The notes: generated by a model from the letters alone, not told the origin. A DNA stretch of 64,000 nt from Planctomycetota bacterium (GCA_020638675.1 JACKID010000001.1:1798001-1862000), one strand, 5' to 3'. Shown: positions 8,815 to 19,706, numbered from the stretch's first letter. Program-made: numbers and translations.

Positions 8815-9347
8815 ACCAGCTGAATCGCGAGAGGGTGTACGACGGCCGACTGTTCAAGGTCGCCCGCGTGACCATGCAGAACAGCGAAGGCAAAGAGGTC
8901 GTTCGCGACGTCATTGAGCATCCCGGTGCGGCCTGCATCATTCCAATGATCGACAACGACACCGTGTTGCTGGTTGAGCAGTGGCGCATCGGCGCCAAGC
9001 GCGCGCTTTGGGAGATCCCTGCGGGTACCCTCGACCCCGGCGAAGACGCGCTCACCTGTGCCGCGCGCGAGCTTGAAGAAGAAACCGGCTACAAAGCCGG
9101 CAAGCTGGAGCATCTGTTCACGATGTTCCCCAGCCCCGGCATCCTGGACGAAAAGATGCACATCTTCGTCGCCACCAACCTGACAAAGGGTGAGCAGAAT
9201 CTGGACGACGACGAAGAGATCAACATCAAGCCGTTCAGCTTCAAGGACCTGCGCATCCAGTTGAAAGCCAACAACATCAAGGACGGCAAGACGATCGCCG
9301 CCCTCGGCTACCTGATGGTTTTCAAGCCGTTCCTCGGCAAGGAATAG
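8811..9347 (+). CDS. Nudix hydrolase, ADP-ribose pyrophosphatase-like
   Basis: This 178-residue Nudix protein has a complete Nudix box starting at GTLDPGE and continuing through RELEEETGY, supplying the metal-binding glutamates. The segment before it, VEQWRIGAKRALWEIPAG, and the N-terminal strand pairing are typical of ADP-ribose pyrophosphatases, which cleave ADP-ribose to AMP and ribose 5-phosphate in the cytoplasm. FPSPGILDEKMHIFVA, just after the box, is also characteristic of that group. Substrate specificity is inferred from the family. Confidence 0.88.
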   Translation: MNQLNRERVYDGRLFKVARVTMQNSEGKEVVRDVIEHPGAACIIPMIDNDTVLLVEQWRIGAKRALWEIPAGTLDPGEDALTCAARELEEETGYKAGKLEHLFTMFPSPGILDEKMHIFVATNLTKGEQNLDDDEEINIKPFSFKDLRIQLKANNIKDGKTIAALGYLMVFKPFLGKE

Positions 9348-9422
9348 CTTTCGAAACCGTTTTTCCGACACCCGCCCGAGTCGGCGGGGTTTCCTGTGCG
9401 TCGGTATGTTCTGGAGAGTGCG

Positions 9423-10268
9423 ATGAAGACGTTCCTGGCGGCCCTCGCGGCCGGACTGATTGGCGGCGGCGCGGCAGTAGCGGTGATTGCCCTGAACCTG
9501 GTGCCCGTTGCGCCGAAGGCAAACGAAGTGACGGCAAAGACCGGCTCGCTGGAGTTGGAGGGCGGCGAAGCGGCCCCGGTCGCTCGCGACTACGACGCGC
9601 AGATCAGCGACCTCAAGCATCAGGTCGAAGCCCTGGAAGTTCAGCTCTCGAAGGCGCAGTCCAGCGGCAGCAGCGACGAGGTCGCCGCTCTGCGCAAGGA
9701 ACTCGACGAACTGAAGAAGGCCAGGAAAGTCGTCGCGTCGGACCCCGTGGAAGGGGAAGCGGCCGTTGATGTGGAGCCCGCACCGACGGTGACGCCGGAC
9801 TTCGAAGCGGCGGTGCGCGAAGTGATGACGCGGGCCGCGGAGGAGCGTGCCGAAGATCGTCGCTTGCAGGCGCAAACACAGCGTCTCACCGCGCTGGAAG
9901 CCCAGAAGACCCAGATCGCTGAATTCATTCCAAAGCTGGTGGCCAACCAGGCTGAACGCCTGGGGATTGCGGAGGCTGTCATTCCTGACGTGAGCAACGC
10001 ACTCGTCACGCACGCGCAGTTCCGCGCGGAGCTGGACAGCGAGATTCGCGGGCTCAAGATCGACGGCGAAGAGATCGACGCCGAGGCGTACAAGCAGAAA
10101 TACGAAGAGTTGAACCAGACGACGATCGCGGCGCTAAGCAGCTACGTGGACCAGGAGACGGCCGAGAAGCTGGTAACGACGCTCGACAAGGCGGCGCGGA
10201 ACACTAACGACGGCGGCAGCAATCGCCGCCCGGGTCAGGGCGGGCGCCGCGGCGGCGCGGGGAACTAG
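9423..10268 (+). CDS. Membrane-anchored coiled-coil protein
   Basis: This 281-residue protein of unknown function starts with a signal anchor (FLAALAAGLIGGGAAVAVIAL). A coiled coil covers about residues 60-105 (heptad-like ISDLKHQVEALEVQLSK), and a second helical part follows from about 120 to 260. The end is a low-complexity arginine/glycine tail (RRPGQGGRRGGAG). GGAGAG lies just upstream of the ATG at 9423, so this start is preferred to one further out. It is transcribed towards a terminator shared with a convergent gene. Confidence 0.6.
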   Translation: MKTFLAALAAGLIGGGAAVAVIALNLVPVAPKANEVTAKTGSLELEGGEAAPVARDYDAQISDLKHQVEALEVQLSKAQSSGSSDEVAALRKELDELKKARKVVASDPVEGEAAVDVEPAPTVTPDFEAAVREVMTRAAEERAEDRRLQAQTQRLTALEAQKTQIAEFIPKLVANQAERLGIAEAVIPDVSNALVTHAQFRAELDSEIRGLKIDGEEIDAEAYKQKYEELNQTTIAALSSYVDQETAEKLVTTLDKAARNTNDGGSNRRPGQGGRRGGAGN

Positions 10269-10283
10269 AGAGGGTTTCAGATG

Positions 10284-10308
10284 ACCCCCGCTTCGGCGGG
10301 GGTTTTCT
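10284..10308 (+). terminator. Rho-independent terminator
   Basis: A 7-bp stem (10285-10291 with 10296-10302) has the very stable TTCG loop and is followed by TTTTCT. It lies between convergent genes. Confidence 0.85.
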
Positions 10309-10744
10309 ACTGGGCCGCCGCCGGCAGCGGTGCTGGCGCGCCTGAGTACTCCCAGTCTTCCGGCTTGCTTACCAGCAGCCCGCGAACCGGGTTGGCAAGA
10401 ATGTAGTCGCGCGCGGACTTCAACTTGTCGATCGTGACGTCGTACTTGGTGCAGCCATCCAGCCAGTTGAGTTTCGCCAGGTCGGCGCGCTCAAACCCCT
10501 TGTTGATGCGGCGCTTTACGCGGCCCGCAAATGTGTCGACGTCATCGAGCGGCCGGTCGCGCCCGAACAGCAGGTGGATGTGGTCGGGCATCACCATCCA
10601 GGCGTAGACATCGGCATGCTTCTCGGCGATGTCATCCATCACGCCGACGACGATCTGTCCGTGCTTGCTGCTGGTGAGGCGTCGCGTCTCGGACGCGCGG
10701 TTCAGCATCAGCGTAATGTTGTAGAGGTATGGCGGCCCCTTCAT
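10307..10744 (-). CDS. REP-associated tyrosine transposase (RAYT, Y1_Tnp family)
   Basis: This 145-residue single-strand transposase belongs to the IS200/RAYT (HUH Y1) family. The metal-binding HUH motif is in WMVMPDHIHLLF, and the candidate catalytic tyrosine is in SARDYILANPVRGL, a block typical of RAYTs. It is not flanked by recognisable insertion-sequence ends, so it is probably a domesticated REP-mobilising enzyme rather than a transposon. Its ATG overlaps the stop of the next gene by one base (TGATG); a GTG three codons upstream is an alternative. REP-like palindromes elsewhere in the window (9, 46556, 59027) are candidate substrates by inference. Confidence 0.85.
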   Translation of the reverse strand: MKGPPYLYNITLMLNRASETRRLTSSKHGQIVVGVMDDIAEKHADVYAWMVMPDHIHLLFGRDRPLDDVDTFAGRVKRRINKGFERADLAKLNWLDGCTKYDVTIDKLKSARDYILANPVRGLLVSKPEDWEYSGAPAPLPAAAQ

Positions 10745-11592
10745 CAGCAGCACCGGGGCGTGGTTTGCAGGCGGCGCAGAATCTCGGCGCTGGTGACCGC
10801 GCCTGTCGCCCTGCCGGCGGGGACCACCGGCATCTCAGGCGCAATGCGGCGAATTTCGAGCGCGTACTGGCCCAGGTTGCGCTCGGCCATCACGACGTGC
10901 TTGATGCCCATCAGATGGCGCAGGATGTCCGCTTCCGGCAACGGCCAGAGCTGGCGCAGACGCAAGTGGTTGACGCGCTGGCCATCGGCGCGGGCCAGTC
11001 GTACGGCCTCTGCAGCCGGCTGCGATGTTTCGCCAAAGCTGATTACCAGCCACTCGGGCTTGCCGAGCTCGGAGGGGCACGGGTCCAGTGCAGCTGCCTT
11101 CAGTCCCCGGATCGGAGTGGCAAGCCGCGCGGAGAGCATCTGCAGCTCTGCTTCCTCCTCGTCCATCTGGGCGGCATCGAGAGGAGGGGGATCGATGAGT
11201 GCCAGCTCCGGCTCTGCAAAGTCGCCCACAATTGCTTCGGCGTCTGCGACGGGGTCCTCAAGCAGAATGAACACCGGCCCGGGAATCAGCCGCGCGGCCG
11301 TGGCGGCGATCTGGGCCAGCTCCGCGCACTCCTGCGGGTTGGATGGCACAAGCACCAGCGGAGTCACGCCCGCCGGAAACATCCAGCGCAAGGACATCAC
11401 ATCGAGTGAAGCGACACCGTCGGAATCAATCACCACGACGTTGGGCTCGCCGGCCTTCAACTGCTGGAAGAACTTTGGTGCGCGCTGGCGCACGTCGGTC
11501 GTGTTGGTACGCGCGACGTGGACGCCGGATTCGCCGAGCATGCCCTCGAGCGCGTCGCGTCCCGTGATGATGATTGGTTCAATCGCGCTCAT
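10744..11592 (-). CDS. 2-oxoacid:ferredoxin oxidoreductase alpha-subunit-like protein, shrunken
   Basis: This 282-residue protein has a clear PFOR/KOR core domain II at about residues 181-275: WLVISFGETSQPAAEAVRLA, RLRQLWPLPEADI and KHVVMAERNLGQYALEIRR. Residues about 60-120 (GVTPLVLVPSNPQE, AARLIPGPVFILLEDP) resemble the end of the alpha subunit's thiamine-diphosphate PYR domain. The usual N-terminal part (GNEAIALGA..AGYPITPSSE) is replaced by an unrelated-looking 50 residues. No beta or gamma subunit is nearby, so catalysis alone is unlikely. It may be a regulatory or degenerate derivative. It overlaps the RAYT gene by one base and the lipoprotein gene by four. Confidence 0.6.
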   Translation of the reverse strand: MSAIEPIIITGRDALEGMLGESGVHVARTNTTDVRQRAPKFFQQLKAGEPNVVVIDSDGVASLDVMSLRWMFPAGVTPLVLVPSNPQECAELAQIAATAARLIPGPVFILLEDPVADAEAIVGDFAEPELALIDPPPLDAAQMDEEEAELQMLSARLATPIRGLKAAALDPCPSELGKPEWLVISFGETSQPAAEAVRLARADGQRVNHLRLRQLWPLPEADILRHLMGIKHVVMAERNLGQYALEIRRIAPEMPVVPAGRATGAVTSAEILRRLQTTPRCC

Positions 11593-12803
11593 CGCATCCC
11601 CGCCGCTTCTTCGTGCTTGCGTGCCGCCGCCTCGTTGCCGACCTTGTGTTCCAGCTCGGCCAGCGCGATGTGCGCCGAATTGTACTTCGGGTCCTTCTCC
11701 AGCGCTGTCTCGAAGGCCGTGCGTGCTGCGTCAATGTCGCCGGACTCGAACAGGAACATCCCCTCGATCATCCACGTCTGCGGCCACTCAGGGCGCAGGC
11801 GTTTGGCATGCGCCAGGTCCTCTCGCGCGGGTTCACGCTCATTGGCGTCCCACAGCAGCCCGGCACGGGCAAGCATGGCCAGCACGAAAGTCGGGTCCAG
11901 CCGCAGGGACTCGTTCAGATCCTTGAGCGCCTCGCGATTGTGGTTCAGCGCGTGCTGCACGATCGCGCGGTTGTAAAGCGCCTCGCAGTTGTTGGGCGCC
12001 AGTTCCAGTGCGCGGGTGTAGCGTTCCACGGCGAGCTGCAGGTCGCCGCTGACGTAGGTGACGCCGGCAAGGTTGTTGTAGAGGGTGCTGAAGATCTCGC
12101 GGTCGTTCAGTGGCGTCAGGTACACGCCGTTCTCGACGGCCGGGGCGGAGAACCTGTCGCGAGCCCAGTAGTAGGTTTCTTCGCGTGTCTCGCCGAACGC
12201 GGTTGTTTCCAGCAATGTCTTGTACGGCTGCCCGTTGGGCTCCGTGTCCTTGAACTCGACAACAAAGTGTCCCGGCAGGCGAATGCCGCGCACGTCGAGC
12301 CCGGCGGCCTGGCCGAAGACGAGATAGGCCATCGACAGGCTGACACAGTAGCCGAAGCGGCGTTGCAGCACGGAATCGAAGAACAGGTTCTCGTAGTTTT
12401 CGCCGCGGGAGTCGCTCTGGTCGAAGCGCAGGCCCAACTTGATGTGGATGAAATCGACCAGTGTTCGTACCCGCTGGCGGGGGGATCTGTCACTGCGGAG
12501 CGCGTCGCGCAACTGATCGGCGTAGCCTTCGAAACGGGCGAGCTTCGCGGGGATGTCTACTTCATGGTGCGGCACGCCGGCGAACTCCGCGTAGTACTCT
12601 TCGCTGAACAGCAGCAAGGCACGCGGCAGGTCGAAGTCCTCATGCTCCAGCATCTGTTCGAGTGTTTCGTCGGACGGGGCGGGACGCGCGTGCGTCTCAC
12701 CTCCGTCGCGCACAACAGGCGGCGGGGCGTCTGCATCACGCTGCTGCGTCGCGCATCCGGCGAGCAGGCTGATAAGCACGACTAGGGGCGCGAAAGCGCG
12801 CAT
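11589..12803 (-). CDS. Lipoprotein with transglutaminase-like (SirB1) and TPR domains
   Basis: This 404-residue lipoprotein has a leader ending in the lipobox LLAGC. Residues about 70-200 form a SirB1/transglutaminase-like domain, with candidate catalytic Cys in FGYCVSLSMAYLV and His in LPGHFVVEF. Three or four TPR repeats fill about 230-400, for example ALELAPNNCEALYNRAIV and SLRLDPTFVLAMLARAGL. A start at 12839 overlapping the upstream stop is possible, but the one at 12803 places the signal peptide correctly. A protein-binding or peptide-processing role at the membrane is inferred. It overlaps the downstream gene by four bases. Confidence 0.75.
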   Translation of the reverse strand: MRAFAPLVVLISLLAGCATQQRDADAPPPVVRDGGETHARPAPSDETLEQMLEHEDFDLPRALLLFSEEYYAEFAGVPHHEVDIPAKLARFEGYADQLRDALRSDRSPRQRVRTLVDFIHIKLGLRFDQSDSRGENYENLFFDSVLQRRFGYCVSLSMAYLVFGQAAGLDVRGIRLPGHFVVEFKDTEPNGQPYKTLLETTAFGETREETYYWARDRFSAPAVENGVYLTPLNDREIFSTLYNNLAGVTYVSGDLQLAVERYTRALELAPNNCEALYNRAIVQHALNHNREALKDLNESLRLDPTFVLAMLARAGLLWDANEREPAREDLAHAKRLRPEWPQTWMIEGMFLFESGDIDAARTAFETALEKDPKYNSAHIALAELEHKVGNEAAARKHEEAAGMR

Positions 12804-12838
12804 GGGGCACCGGCTCAGAAACCGCCTCCGTGGCGGCA

Positions 12839-15800
12839 TTATTCCGGTTCAAATTGTACGGAAGCCTCGGCCGTCTCTCCAGCCACCACGGTGAAGGTTT
12901 CGGAGGCCTGTTTGTAGCCGGGAAGCGTCAGCGTGATCGTGTACGTCTCGGCGGGCAGGTCCTTGATGACGAATGAATTGTTCGCGACTTCCTGTGTTGC
13001 ATCGCCTTCCGTGTTGAAGAAGTCGAGGAACGTGAAGCGCTTCTTGAACTGCTCGCCCTTGCTGTTGACGATCTCGTACTCGAGCCCGAACGCGGACTGG
13101 ATGCCGATTTCCTCGTTCAGCAGCGTGATGCGCACGTTGCCGGATGTAACGAACGTGAACGTCAGGTCTGTCGTCTGCCCGTTGGTGAGTTTGACATTCG
13201 CATAGGTGACCGGCGTGTAGCCCGTGACGGACAAGGTCACCGTGAACGTGCCCTCGGCGAGGTTCTTGACTTCGAACTCCTTGCTGTTCGTCAGGTTCAC
13301 GCCGTTGTCGAAGCCGCCGAGTGCGAGTGGGTTGCCCTTTTCGTCCTCAATCGTGAGCGCCGCGATCAAGCCGAATGGCGTGTTCTTCTCGGCTTCGTCG
13401 AGGCCCTTCACCACGCCCTTCAACGTCGCGCCTACGGCCGGAAGGGTCATCACGATCCCGCTGACGCTGGCCCGCAGGTTCAGGTAGGGGCGTGTCACCA
13501 TGCCGTTGTTTTCGCTGCGCACCGTCAGGCGATAGAAACCGGGTGACAGCCCGCTGATCTCGAACGCGCCGGTCTTGGGGTCGGCCTGCGCTTCGCGGAA
13601 AACCATCATCTCGAGCGAATTCACCTTCTCGTCTTCGTCGCTGGAGTCGGCGGCCTCGGGGCTTACCGGGCTGGCGAGTACCTTCACGTTGCCTTCAGGG
13701 ACCTTGCCGCCCTCGAGCTCAACGCGCCCCGTGATCTTCACAGTCACGAAGTCGATGTTGATCTCAATGTCGCCCTCATGGTCAATACGAATGCGCTTGC
13801 GCACGAGGCTTGGCATGGGGCCATTGGATTGGGCGATCTGATACAGCCCAAGCGCCACGCTGCGGAACTCGTAGTTCCCGAGCTTGTCCGTCTTGGTCGT
13901 GTTCGCGGCAAAGCCCGTGAAGTTGCCGCCGAGAAGCACCAGCCCTTGTTCGGCGTACGCCTGGCCGTCCACTGTCACGCGCCCGTAAATGCGCGCGGTG
14001 CCCGGCTTCTGTGAGTAGATGTCGAACTGAACTCGCTCGCCTGCCTTCACGGCGACCTGGTTCGCCGAGTTCGGCAGCATCAGCTTCGTGACGTCGCCGT
14101 CGTTGAGCACCACGGTATACGTCGCAGCCGACAGGCCCGTGATCTCGTAATTGCCGCCCGCGTCGGTGTAGGCCGTGCGAATGCGGAACGCCTCGCTGCT
14201 GATGCTCGCGCAGGTGATCGGCGCGCCCGCAACCGGCTGCGAGTTCTCGTCGTACACGCGCCCGAAAATCGTGCCGCCGACCTGCAGGCTGAAGTCGTGC
14301 ACCGTCGTTTGACCGGTCTTCACTTCGAGTTTGGGGCTAACGTACTTCTCGTAGTCGCGCGAGTTGGCGAGCAGGATGTACTCGCCGGCCTTCAGTCCAT
14401 CGGCGAGGTAGTGCCCCTCGGCGTCGGTGCGGATGCTGGCGGGGAACATGGTGCTTTCACCGCGGTCCGGCAGCTCTTCGCCGAAGAAGCTCTTCATGAT
14501 CAGTCCAAGCTGCTCCGGCGAGCTGGCGTCGTACACGGCGATCGGCACGCCTTCGACCGGCTCGCCGCGCTGGTTCGTCACGGTACCCTCGATCAGGCCG
14601 GCGGGCTCAAGCACGATGGTCGTCTCGGCCGGCGTGCCGACGACCAGCACCAGCTTGGCGTTGTTGTTGGCAAAGCCGTCGGCCGAGGCCGTGATCGTCA
14701 CGTCGCCCGGCGGCAAGCTGGCCAGGGTGAACCTGCCTTGTTCGTCTGTTGTGGTTGAGACGGCTCGCTCGGCGATCTTGATGCCGACCACCAGCTCCGC
14801 CCCCTGCAGAAACTGGTTGTCGTTGAAGTACACGCGCGCGCCGGCGATCGGGTTCGACTTGTTGTCCGTAACGATGCCCGTGACACTGCAGCCGTCGTCA
14901 AGCAACAGGTCGATACCGCTGCGGGTCTGCCCGCTCTGGACGCGCAGGTCACGGCTGGCGATGGCAAAACCCGGTGCGGTCGCGCGTACGGCCACTCCGC
15001 CGACACCCGCACCCGGCCCCTGATTGCCGCCCATGCCCGGGGGCACGCTCTCGAAGCGATATTTTCCGTCGGCATCCGTCACCGTGCTGTCGTAGCTGCC
15101 GCCCAGCACCGTGCCGAGGTCTACGGTCGCGCCGACAATCGGCGTCTTGTCGGACTTCTTGAGCACGCGGCCTTCGATGATGCCGGATTGAACAAGAATG
15201 AACGGCAGCAGCTCGTAGTTCGCGTACTCGTCGAGCGACATCTCCTGCACGCCGCGGGTAACGGGGTTGAACTCGTGCGCCATCCAGCCTTGCTTGTTCG
15301 CGCGCACCAGGAACTTGCCCGGCGCGATCTGCCCGATCTCGAACTTGCCGTCTTCGCCGCTCTTGATCGGCTTGATGCGCCCGAGAAGCTTGCCGAGGCG
15401 GGTGATGCGGTCGTCCTTGCGGCCTTCCAGTTCGATCGAGACGTCAGGCAGCGGATCGCGCGTGTCGCCGTTCAGCACCACGCCGAACGCCCGCGCCGGC
15501 GCGAAGATCTTGATGCTGAGCCGCTCAACCGGCTTGTCTTTCTCAATGGTGAAGGCGCCTGTTGCCGTGATGGCCTTGTCTTCCTGCAGGCACGCCACGA
15601 AGTAGCTGTCGCCCTCGTTCAGCGGAGTCTCGAACTTGAACACGCCGTTTTCGTCCGTGACGGCCGTGGGGCCGGTCGTGTCGGTGGCAACTTCGGCAAG
15701 CAGCGTCAGCGTTACGCCGCCGACCGGGTCATCGAAGTAGTCCGTCGCCAAGCCGCTGATGGAGGCGGCGATCTGAATCTTGATGACCGGCTTGGGCGCG

Positions 15801-16042
15801 ACTTCGTCCGACCGTTTGCCGTCGTCTTCCTTGTTCGTGCTCTTGGTGGGGGACTTTGCAGGCAGTTCGCCGGGAAGCGTCGTGTCGTCTGCGGGCTTGT
15901 CGAAGGCGCCATCGTCGGCCGCGATGCGCGGCGTGTTGGACTCAACGTCGCGATTGCCGAACAACGCAAGTGCCACGGCCAGCCCGGCCAGAATCAGCAC
16001 GAGCAAACCTGCCATGAATGGAATCCTGGAGTCGCGCATCAC
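12839..16042 (-). CDS. Large surface protein with carboxypeptidase-regulatory-like repeats
   Basis: This 1067-residue protein has one N-terminal transmembrane anchor (about residues 8-28), an acidic/Lys-rich linker, then roughly ten beta-sandwich repeats of 80-110 residues. Each repeat has the carboxypeptidase regulatory-like or CNA-B plan: a first strand such as IIEGRVLKKSD or TIFGRVYDENSQ, a turn such as TDADGKYRFESVPPG, and a final strand. The last two (from about 880) are more divergent. No catalytic domain is visible. It is likely a structural or adhesive protein outside the cytoplasmic membrane, which is inferred from architecture. It precedes the transglutaminase/TPR lipoprotein on the same strand. 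Confidence 0.82.
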   Translation of the reverse strand: MMRDSRIPFMAGLLVLILAGLAVALALFGNRDVESNTPRIAADDGAFDKPADDTTLPGELPAKSPTKSTNKEDDGKRSDEVAPKPVIKIQIAASISGLATDYFDDPVGGVTLTLLAEVATDTTGPTAVTDENGVFKFETPLNEGDSYFVACLQEDKAITATGAFTIEKDKPVERLSIKIFAPARAFGVVLNGDTRDPLPDVSIELEGRKDDRITRLGKLLGRIKPIKSGEDGKFEIGQIAPGKFLVRANKQGWMAHEFNPVTRGVQEMSLDEYANYELLPFILVQSGIIEGRVLKKSDKTPIVGATVDLGTVLGGSYDSTVTDADGKYRFESVPPGMGGNQGPGAGVGGVAVRATAPGFAIASRDLRVQSGQTRSGIDLLLDDGCSVTGIVTDNKSNPIAGARVYFNDNQFLQGAELVVGIKIAERAVSTTTDEQGRFTLASLPPGDVTITASADGFANNNAKLVLVVGTPAETTIVLEPAGLIEGTVTNQRGEPVEGVPIAVYDASSPEQLGLIMKSFFGEELPDRGESTMFPASIRTDAEGHYLADGLKAGEYILLANSRDYEKYVSPKLEVKTGQTTVHDFSLQVGGTIFGRVYDENSQPVAGAPITCASISSEAFRIRTAYTDAGGNYEITGLSAATYTVVLNDGDVTKLMLPNSANQVAVKAGERVQFDIYSQKPGTARIYGRVTVDGQAYAEQGLVLLGGNFTGFAANTTKTDKLGNYEFRSVALGLYQIAQSNGPMPSLVRKRIRIDHEGDIEINIDFVTVKITGRVELEGGKVPEGNVKVLASPVSPEAADSSDEDEKVNSLEMMVFREAQADPKTGAFEISGLSPGFYRLTVRSENNGMVTRPYLNLRASVSGIVMTLPAVGATLKGVVKGLDEAEKNTPFGLIAALTIEDEKGNPLALGGFDNGVNLTNSKEFEVKNLAEGTFTVTLSVTGYTPVTYANVKLTNGQTTDLTFTFVTSGNVRITLLNEEIGIQSAFGLEYEIVNSKGEQFKKRFTFLDFFNTEGDATQEVANNSFVIKDLPAETYTITLTLPGYKQASETFTVVAGETAEASVQFEPE

Positions 16043-16134
16043 GCCCTGCTCACTGGGTCTCGGTGTTCCCCTGTGGTCGGGAAACAGTCCAAATCCTCAC
16101 GCCAAAAGCGTGGTCGGCGCAGGAGTTGCGTCAG

Positions 16135-17358
16135 CTAGCGGACGAGCTTGGCGTTAGCCCAGTCGGCGCGGTCGAGCTGATCGTCATCACCGCCGGCCGT
16201 GACCTCAAGCACGAGCTTGCTCACATTCAGCACGTCAATGTCGATGTTCTTCACTGGCGCCGTGCCGCGCAGTATGCCGGATTCGAACACCAGCTTGCCG
16301 TCTGCATAGACCTTGAACTCAACGCTGCCGCGTTCGCCCGCGCAGTCGTCCACGCCGATGCTGGCTATGAACCGCTTGTAGCCCCGGTTCAGGTCAAAGG
16401 TCAGCTTGCTGATGGAGTGCACGCCAAGGCCCTTGGCGTAAACCTTGCCGCGGATGCTGATCGGGCCGCCGCCCTGCGCCTGGTCGCGGCGCACCTTGAA
16501 CAGGTAGTCGTCGTAGTTGAAGTCGCTCGGAAGGAAGAACGGGCGCTCTTCGGGCTTGTCCGCGAACGGCATGTCACTCAAGTAGACGTAGCGGCCGTTC
16601 TTCATGGTGACGGAGATCAGCGAGCTCTCATCCAGCACGATCTCTTTCTTAAGCACCGTGTGCTCAATGGTGACCTTGCCCTCGCCCCAGGACTTCACGA
16701 TGCCGCGGATCACGCTGCCGTCGCGAAGGGTGCAGATGCCAAGCAACTTGTCGTAAGGCGTGTACTTGCCGCGGTAGCAGACCACGCCGCGCAGCTTGGC
16801 CCAGGTGAACTTGTTGCCCGCGTAGTTCTTGTCGTCCAGGTATTCATTGTAGATGAACGCGCCGTCCTTCACGATGCGCACCAGCTCGGCGGCGGGGTCC
16901 TTCTCGTCAACAAAGTAGACGACGTCGTGGTCGGCCTCCGCTTCCAGCGCCGGAAGCACGTTGGGCTGAACGTTCTTGACGACCTCGATGCGAGCGACCG
17001 CGTCAATCTTGATGCTGAGAGTGCCGAAGCGCGTGCCTTTCAGCAGGAACACCTCGTCGTCGTCCTCTGGCCCGTCTTCGGGCGCGCCGTGCAGGATGTC
17101 GCCGTTGATCAGGTAAACGCGCAGCGGCGATTCTTCCGGCTTGCGCTCGTCGCCCTTGAACCCGAACGAAATCTCTTCGACCTCATCCAGCGGTATGCGC
17201 TCGGGAACCTCGCTACCCTTGACCTCGACTTCGAGACGCCCTTGCACGTCCAGTTTGGCGATCTTGCCGCTTACCGGGTCTTTGAAAATGCTGGTGACAG
17301 TGGCCTCGGCAGCGAGGCAGGGGGCAAACAGCAGGGCGCACAGCAGCAGTCGAATCAC
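16135..17358 (-). CDS. Exported protein with C-terminal NPCBM domain
   Basis: This 407-residue secreted protein has a signal peptide (IRLLLCALLFAPCLAAEA). The C-terminal 100 residues are an NPCBM-type carbohydrate-binding module: KGLGVHSISKLTFDL, then FIASIGVDDCAG, GSVEFKVYADGKLVFESG and a final DRADWANAKLV. The rest is beta-rich and partly repetitive (VYLINGDILHG, CTLRDGSVIRGIVKSW), resembling small barrel repeats. Glycan binding is inferred from the family. A GTG at 17358 is chosen because GGAG lies upstream and the signal peptide follows directly; an upstream TTG would add a non-signal extension. Confidence 0.82.
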   Translation of the reverse strand: MIRLLLCALLFAPCLAAEATVTSIFKDPVSGKIAKLDVQGRLEVEVKGSEVPERIPLDEVEEISFGFKGDERKPEESPLRVYLINGDILHGAPEDGPEDDDEVFLLKGTRFGTLSIKIDAVARIEVVKNVQPNVLPALEAEADHDVVYFVDEKDPAAELVRIVKDGAFIYNEYLDDKNYAGNKFTWAKLRGVVCYRGKYTPYDKLLGICTLRDGSVIRGIVKSWGEGKVTIEHTVLKKEIVLDESSLISVTMKNGRYVYLSDMPFADKPEERPFFLPSDFNYDDYLFKVRRDQAQGGGPISIRGKVYAKGLGVHSISKLTFDLNRGYKRFIASIGVDDCAGERGSVEFKVYADGKLVFESGILRGTAPVKNIDIDVLNVSKLVLEVTAGGDDDQLDRADWANAKLVR

Positions 17359-17685
17359 GGCAAGTCTCCGTTCGTTGCAAGCTCTTTCATGATACGGACA
17401 AGGGGCGAACTGCAATGCCCAATAATCGAACCAGTAGCGGCCGAACTTGGCGTGCTCGCGATGACTGTCTGCCCGATTGGCAGCCTGCTGTTTGGACGAT
17501 CCTGGCGGCTGTCACAATGGCGGCGGGGGCGCATGTGCCTCATTGCACGACCTCGGGCGTCTGCCTAACCCAAGATTCGCCAGCTACTTGCGCTCGTGCC
17601 TCGACGGCATAGGGTGCCACGCCCGTTGGCATTGTGTTTGCACACTCGCGGCTGAAGAGTTGGATTCCGGAAGAGAGGCTGATAC
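17359..17685. other. Divergent intergenic region before groEL
   Basis: This 327-base gap separates the NPCBM gene from the chaperone cluster. I see no CIRCE inverted repeat (TTAGCACTC/GAGTGCTAA) and no convincing sigma32 box, so the heat-shock control is not evident. A short palindrome around TGTGTTTGCACA (about 17634-17645) precedes the groEL start by about 40 bases. Confidence 0.4.
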
Positions 17686-19323
<1,638 letters not shown>

Positions 19324-19368
19324 ACGGAACGCGGGCCGAGAGCCCGCTTGGATTCGGAGACAAGACAC

Positions 19369-19662
19369 ATGGCAACCAAGCTGCGTCCCCTGGACGACAA
19401 CATCATCGTCAAGCCCCACGATGCCGAGGAAAAGACCGCCGGCGGCATCGTGCTGCCCGACAGCGCCAAGGAAAAGCCGCTGCGTGGTGAAGTGGTTGCG
19501 GTCGGCCCCGGGCGCACGCTCAAGAGTGGCAAGCGCCTCGAGCCCAGCGTGAAGAAGGGCGACGTCGTCATGTTCGGCAAGTACAGCGGCAGCGACGTGA
19601 AGGTGGACGGCATCGAGCACAAGATTCTGCGCGAAGCCGAGATTCTCGCGATCATTGAATAA
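19369..19662 (+). CDS. groES: Co-chaperonin GroES
   Basis: This 97-residue protein is the lid partner of GroEL. It has [12 protein letters not shown] at the N-terminus, the mobile loop [18 protein letters not shown] and the roof/C-terminal blocks [14 protein letters not shown] and [12 protein letters not shown]. The ATG at 19369 is chosen because homology starts there and CGGAGA lies upstream. One GroES sits between two GroEL genes and could serve both. Confidence 0.96.
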   Translation: MATKLRPLDDNIIVKPHDAEEKTAGGIVLPDSAKEKPLRGEVVAVGPGRTLKSGKRLEPSVKKGDVVMFGKYSGSDVKVDGIEHKILREAEILAIIE

Positions 19663-19706
19663 TTCTGCGCGCGGGCAGCATACGCCGCGCCACCAAGGAC
19701 GAAGCC

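Noticed and set aside
8256..10013. A 585-codon minus-strand frame over the Nudix and neighbouring genes
   Set aside because: It crosses several well-supported plus-strand genes and has low-complexity Arg/His/Leu composition typical of shadow frames.
17359..17685. CIRCE heat-shock operator
   Set aside because: I searched by eye for the conserved inverted repeat and did not find it.
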